Source: an uncultured Bermanella sp. (GTDB lineage: Bacteria > Pseudomonadota > Gammaproteobacteria > Pseudomonadales > Oceanobacteraceae). From it: a DNA stretch of 9,152 nucleotides. Below are positions 7,137 to 9,152 of the stretch, piece after piece. The stretch is from NCBI GenBank assembly GCA_913054445.1, contig CAJXIK010000066.1, positions 1 through 9,152 on the forward strand, given 5' to 3'. How positions within the stretch are numbered: position 1 is the stretch's first letter; each line of letters begins with the position of its first letter. The notes under the pieces are model-generated. The model did not search any database. It saw nothing but the letters and a program-made list of their open reading frames with translations, and had not been told where the DNA came from. The position numbers and the translations under genes are program-made.

Positions 7137-7158
7137 GCGAGGTTATAGCTAACCTCGC
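7137..7158. repeat. Perfect 9-bp inverted repeat (hairpin) downstream of hemE
   Basis: GCGAGGTTA (7137-7145) and TAACCTCGC (7150-7158) surround the tetraloop TAGC. It lies 31 bp beyond the hemE stop. No T-run follows on either strand, so it is not a typical intrinsic terminator. It lacks the REP head, loop size and tail, so it looks like a separate structure within the cluster. Confidence 0.6.
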
Positions 7159-7169
7159 CGGCTGGCTAG

Positions 7170-7193
7170 GTCGGGCAGGGGCTGCCCTCTTAC
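7170..7193 (-). repeat. REP-like element F, overlapping the hemE stop codon
   Basis: On the minus strand: head GTAAGA (7193-7188), arm GGGCAG, loop CCC, arm CTGCCC, tail GAC. The stem is perfect. It matches array units 3 and 4 in the stem and loop but has GTAA in the head. The TAA of the head is the hemE stop codon (7192-7190), in the same phase as the overlap of element A with the PilZ stop. Confidence 0.7.
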
Positions 7194-8254
7194 TTATGGT
7201 ACTGAGGGCTCAGCTCTACCACGGCTTCGATAAACGCCTTGGCATGATCTGGGTTCACAAACTGGTGAATGCCGTGGCCTAGGTTAAATATCTGCCCGGC
7301 ACCCTTGCCATAGCTGGCCAAAATGCTGGCCACTTCTTCACGAATGCGCTCTGGGCTAGCGTAAAGCACAGATGGGTCCATGTTGCCCTGCAAGGCAACC
7401 TTGTCACCCACACGGCTTCTGGCATTGCCGATGTCTGTGGTCCAGTCTATGCCTAGGGCATCACAGCCAGTATTGGCCATGGTTTCCAGCCACTGGCCTG
7501 CGCCCTTAGTGAACAATATCACGGGCACGCGACGACCCTCGTGCTCGCGTATTAGGCCGTCGACTATTTGCTGCATGTACTGGAGGGAAAATTCTTTATA
7601 AGCGGCGTGGCTCAATACTCCACCCCAGGTATCGAATATCTGTACCGCCTGAGCACCGGCCTTGATCTGCGCGTTTAAATAATCAATCACCGACAACGCC
7701 AGCTTGTGCAGCATCTGGTGCATCACTTCGGGCTGGTTGTACATCATGGCCTTCACGTGGCGGAAGTCTTTGCTGCTGCCTCCTTCTACCATGTAGGTCG
7801 CCAGAGTCCAGGGCGAACCAGAGAAACCAATTAACGGCACGCGGCCATTTAGCTCGTGACGAATGGTGCTCACGGCCTTGGTTACATAGCTCAGGTCAGA
7901 GGCGGTATTGACAATCGGCAAGGCGTCGACATCGGCCTCGGTGCGCACGACCTTCTTAAACTTAGGGCCTTCGCCGGTTTCAAAATAGAGGCCTAAGTTC
8001 ATGGCATCTGGGATAGTGAGAATATCGCTGAAGAGGATAGCCGCGTCTAACGGGTAGCGCTCTAGGGGCTGCATGGTCACTTCACAGGCGAAGTCGGCGT
8101 TCATGCACAGGTCCATGAAGGAGCCTGCGGTGGCACGGCTGGCGCGGTATTCGGGTAAATAGCGACCGGCTTGGCGCATCATCCAGATGGGTGTGCGGTC
8201 GACGGGTTCACGCAAGAGGGCTTTGAGGAAACGATCGTTTTTGAGTTCTGTCAT
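7190..8254 (-). CDS. hemE: Uroporphyrinogen decarboxylase
   Basis: This cytosolic enzyme removes four carboxyl groups from uroporphyrinogen III to give coproporphyrinogen III in heme synthesis. It has 354 residues, the same as E. coli HemE. It starts with the familiar MTELKNDR and ends in QYHK. Visible family motifs are PIWMMRQAGRYLPEY (22-36, with substrate-binding R27 and R31), FSDILTIPDAM (75-85, with catalytic D77), GFSGSPWTLATYMVEGG (143-159, with Y154) and the C-terminal FNLGHGIH (323-330, with H330). The ATG at 8254 is chosen on family length. No purine-rich Shine-Dalgarno is visible before it (the upstream bases read CATTCCT), which is unusual for this window. An upstream terminator separates it from the preceding gene, so it probably has its own promoter between about 8255 and 8284. 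Confidence 0.98.
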   Translation of the reverse strand: MTELKNDRFLKALLREPVDRTPIWMMRQAGRYLPEYRASRATAGSFMDLCMNADFACEVTMQPLERYPLDAAILFSDILTIPDAMNLGLYFETGEGPKFKKVVRTEADVDALPIVNTASDLSYVTKAVSTIRHELNGRVPLIGFSGSPWTLATYMVEGGSSKDFRHVKAMMYNQPEVMHQMLHKLALSVIDYLNAQIKAGAQAVQIFDTWGGVLSHAAYKEFSLQYMQQIVDGLIREHEGRRVPVILFTKGAGQWLETMANTGCDALGIDWTTDIGNARSRVGDKVALQGNMDPSVLYASPERIREEVASILASYGKGAGQIFNLGHGIHQFVNPDHAKAFIEAVVELSPQYHK

Positions 8255-8284
8255 AGGAATGTATTTTAAGGTTTTTAATAAGTG

Positions 8285-8309
8285 AAAAAAATGCGCCCGA
8301 GGGGCGCAT
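8285..8309 (-). terminator. Rho-independent terminator of the exported-protein gene
   Basis: On the minus strand a perfect 8-bp stem (ATGCGCCC 8291-8298 paired with GGGCGCAT 8302-8309, loop of 3 nt) is followed by a run of T (complement of the A-run 8285-8291). It begins 20 bp past the stop of the upstream partial gene and isolates it from hemE. Confidence 0.9.
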
Positions 8310-8329
8310 GATTAATATGGACTTAGTCG

Positions 8330-9152
8330 TTAATCTTTGACCGAATAATCGGCTAACTCCGTCGGTATCAAGATGTCGGGATATATCGCATGGGGCACCC
8401 TATGGGTAATGTTTAAGGCGTTGGACTCGGCGACCCCACCACTAACGGCATCTTTAGTGAGGGTAAAAGTCACCAGTGTGGGGGCCCCTGTGTTATCTAT
8501 GCTCGCCGTTAACACATTGTCGCTAATACTCGCGCTGCTAGCACCGCCCTGAGCATCAGCGGCACTTATCAGGCCATTGCTGGTGGTGATCAGCAGCTCG
8601 CCGTCGCTCAAGCCATTTTCGCAATAATTTTGAATTAACAGCGTGAAATTTTGGGCCCCGTCACTCACATCGATACTATCGACGATGCCCAGAGACGCAG
8701 AAGACAAGATGATACGGCTACCCAGGAGGTCGACATCCAATGAATTACTCGCAATCGTAGGGCCATGATTGGTATCCACCTCCAACGTGATGGTGCCCAC
8801 GCCAGTGATGGTGGTGAGGTTTTCTGGGCGCAGGATACTGGCGCTGAATAGATGGCCGCGCTGCGCCAAATAGTGATAGCGCTTGAGCTCATCATCAAGA
8901 CCGTTGCCCGCCCCAGTGGCAGATTCCCAAACGGACAGGACGGCTACTGGGTGGGCGCTTTCTATCTCGTCGGCATTGGTTGAGAGTACGTCCACATCGT
9001 TGGTCTGCAAAGACACTTTGCTGCCCTGGGGCAGGTGATTGCGGCGTTGCGAAGAATCTGCCACCCGCCAAGCAATGGCTTGTGAGCCACCCGTGGAACT
9101 GGCATCCACACAGGTCACCACCTCGGAGGTATCGTAGCGATCGAGCGCATCG
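8330..9152 (-). CDS. Unrecognised, probably exported beta-rich protein, partial (N-terminus missing)
   Basis: The frame is open from the right window edge to the TAA at 8330-8332, giving about 274 C-terminal residues. The GTG at 9121 is not a convincing start: the frame continues upstream of it as DALDRYDTSE. I do not recognise the family. The composition is rich in Ser, Thr, Asn, Asp and Gly, with many alternating hydrophobic and polar stretches (for example GTITLEVDTN and TLVTFTLTKDAVSGG). This resembles Ig-like or invasin-type beta domains of surface or secreted proteins, but that is inference from composition. Only two cysteines are visible (in VTCVD and QNYCENG), which could form a disulfide. 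No membrane helix or sorting motif is seen at the C-terminus. It ends 20 bp before a strong terminator. Confidence 0.75.
   Translation of the reverse strand, partial: DALDRYDTSEVVTCVDASSTGGSQAIAWRVADSSQRRNHLPQGSKVSLQTNDVDVLSTNADEIESAHPVAVLSVWESATGAGNGLDDELKRYHYLAQRGHLFSASILRPENLTTITGVGTITLEVDTNHGPTIASNSLDVDLLGSRIILSSASLGIVDSIDVSDGAQNFTLLIQNYCENGLSDGELLITTSNGLISAADAQGGASSASISDNVLTASIDNTGAPTLVTFTLTKDAVSGGVAESNALNITHRVPHAIYPDILIPTELADYSVKD

Noticed and set aside
6804..7152. Overlapping plus-strand open frames with repeated GRGC, GSIGQG and NRAGA peptides
   Set aside because: They arise because the 31-bp repeat lacks stops and shifts frame each period, so all three frames read the same peptides. 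There is no credible ribosome site, and part lies antisense to nhaA.

Overview
The window reads as ordinary chromosomal core DNA of a gammaproteobacterium, with an unusual repeat landscape in the gaps between genes. The HemE, RadA and NhaA proteins are full-length and of gammaproteobacterial type (HemE opens and closes almost exactly like the E. coli enzyme). A five-PAS GGDEF-EAL protein and a PilZ protein add a cyclic-di-GMP signalling flavour common in free-living aquatic genera. I cannot name a genus from the sequence.

Layout, left to right. 1-51: a hairpin beyond the 3' end of the first gene. 52-3564 (minus): a 1170-residue membrane-anchored PAS5-GGDEF-EAL protein. 3565-3698: a divergent promoter region. 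3699-4073 (plus): a 124-residue PilZ c-di-GMP receptor. 4074-4313: a non-coding gap between convergent genes, holding two inverted REP-like hairpins on either side of sixteen tandem 8-bp units. 4314-5678 (minus): radA. 5714-6895 (minus): nhaA, 35 bp upstream of radA and probably co-transcribed with it. 6896-7189: nhaA control region (a dyad covering promoter and Shine-Dalgarno elements), then a cluster of REP-like elements, four of them in a 31-bp tandem array. 7190-8254 (minus): hemE. 8255-8329: a strong intrinsic terminator for the next gene. 8330-9152 (minus): the 3' part of an unrecognised, probably exported protein that runs off the window.

Functional links are modest. The divergent GGDEF-EAL and PilZ genes could form a local c-di-GMP enzyme and receptor pair. 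hemE, nhaA and radA are housekeeping genes for heme synthesis, Na+/H+ antiport and recombination repair.

The most interesting signal is a REP-like family that can be defined inside this window from eight copies. Each has a GTAN-type head, a 6-bp stem, a 3-nt loop and a GA-starting tail. Stem bases covary between copies. Two copies supply the stop codon of the adjacent gene in the same phase, one pair brackets the 8-bp microsatellite, and four copies form a tandem array. A second point is the inverted repeat over the nhaA start region.
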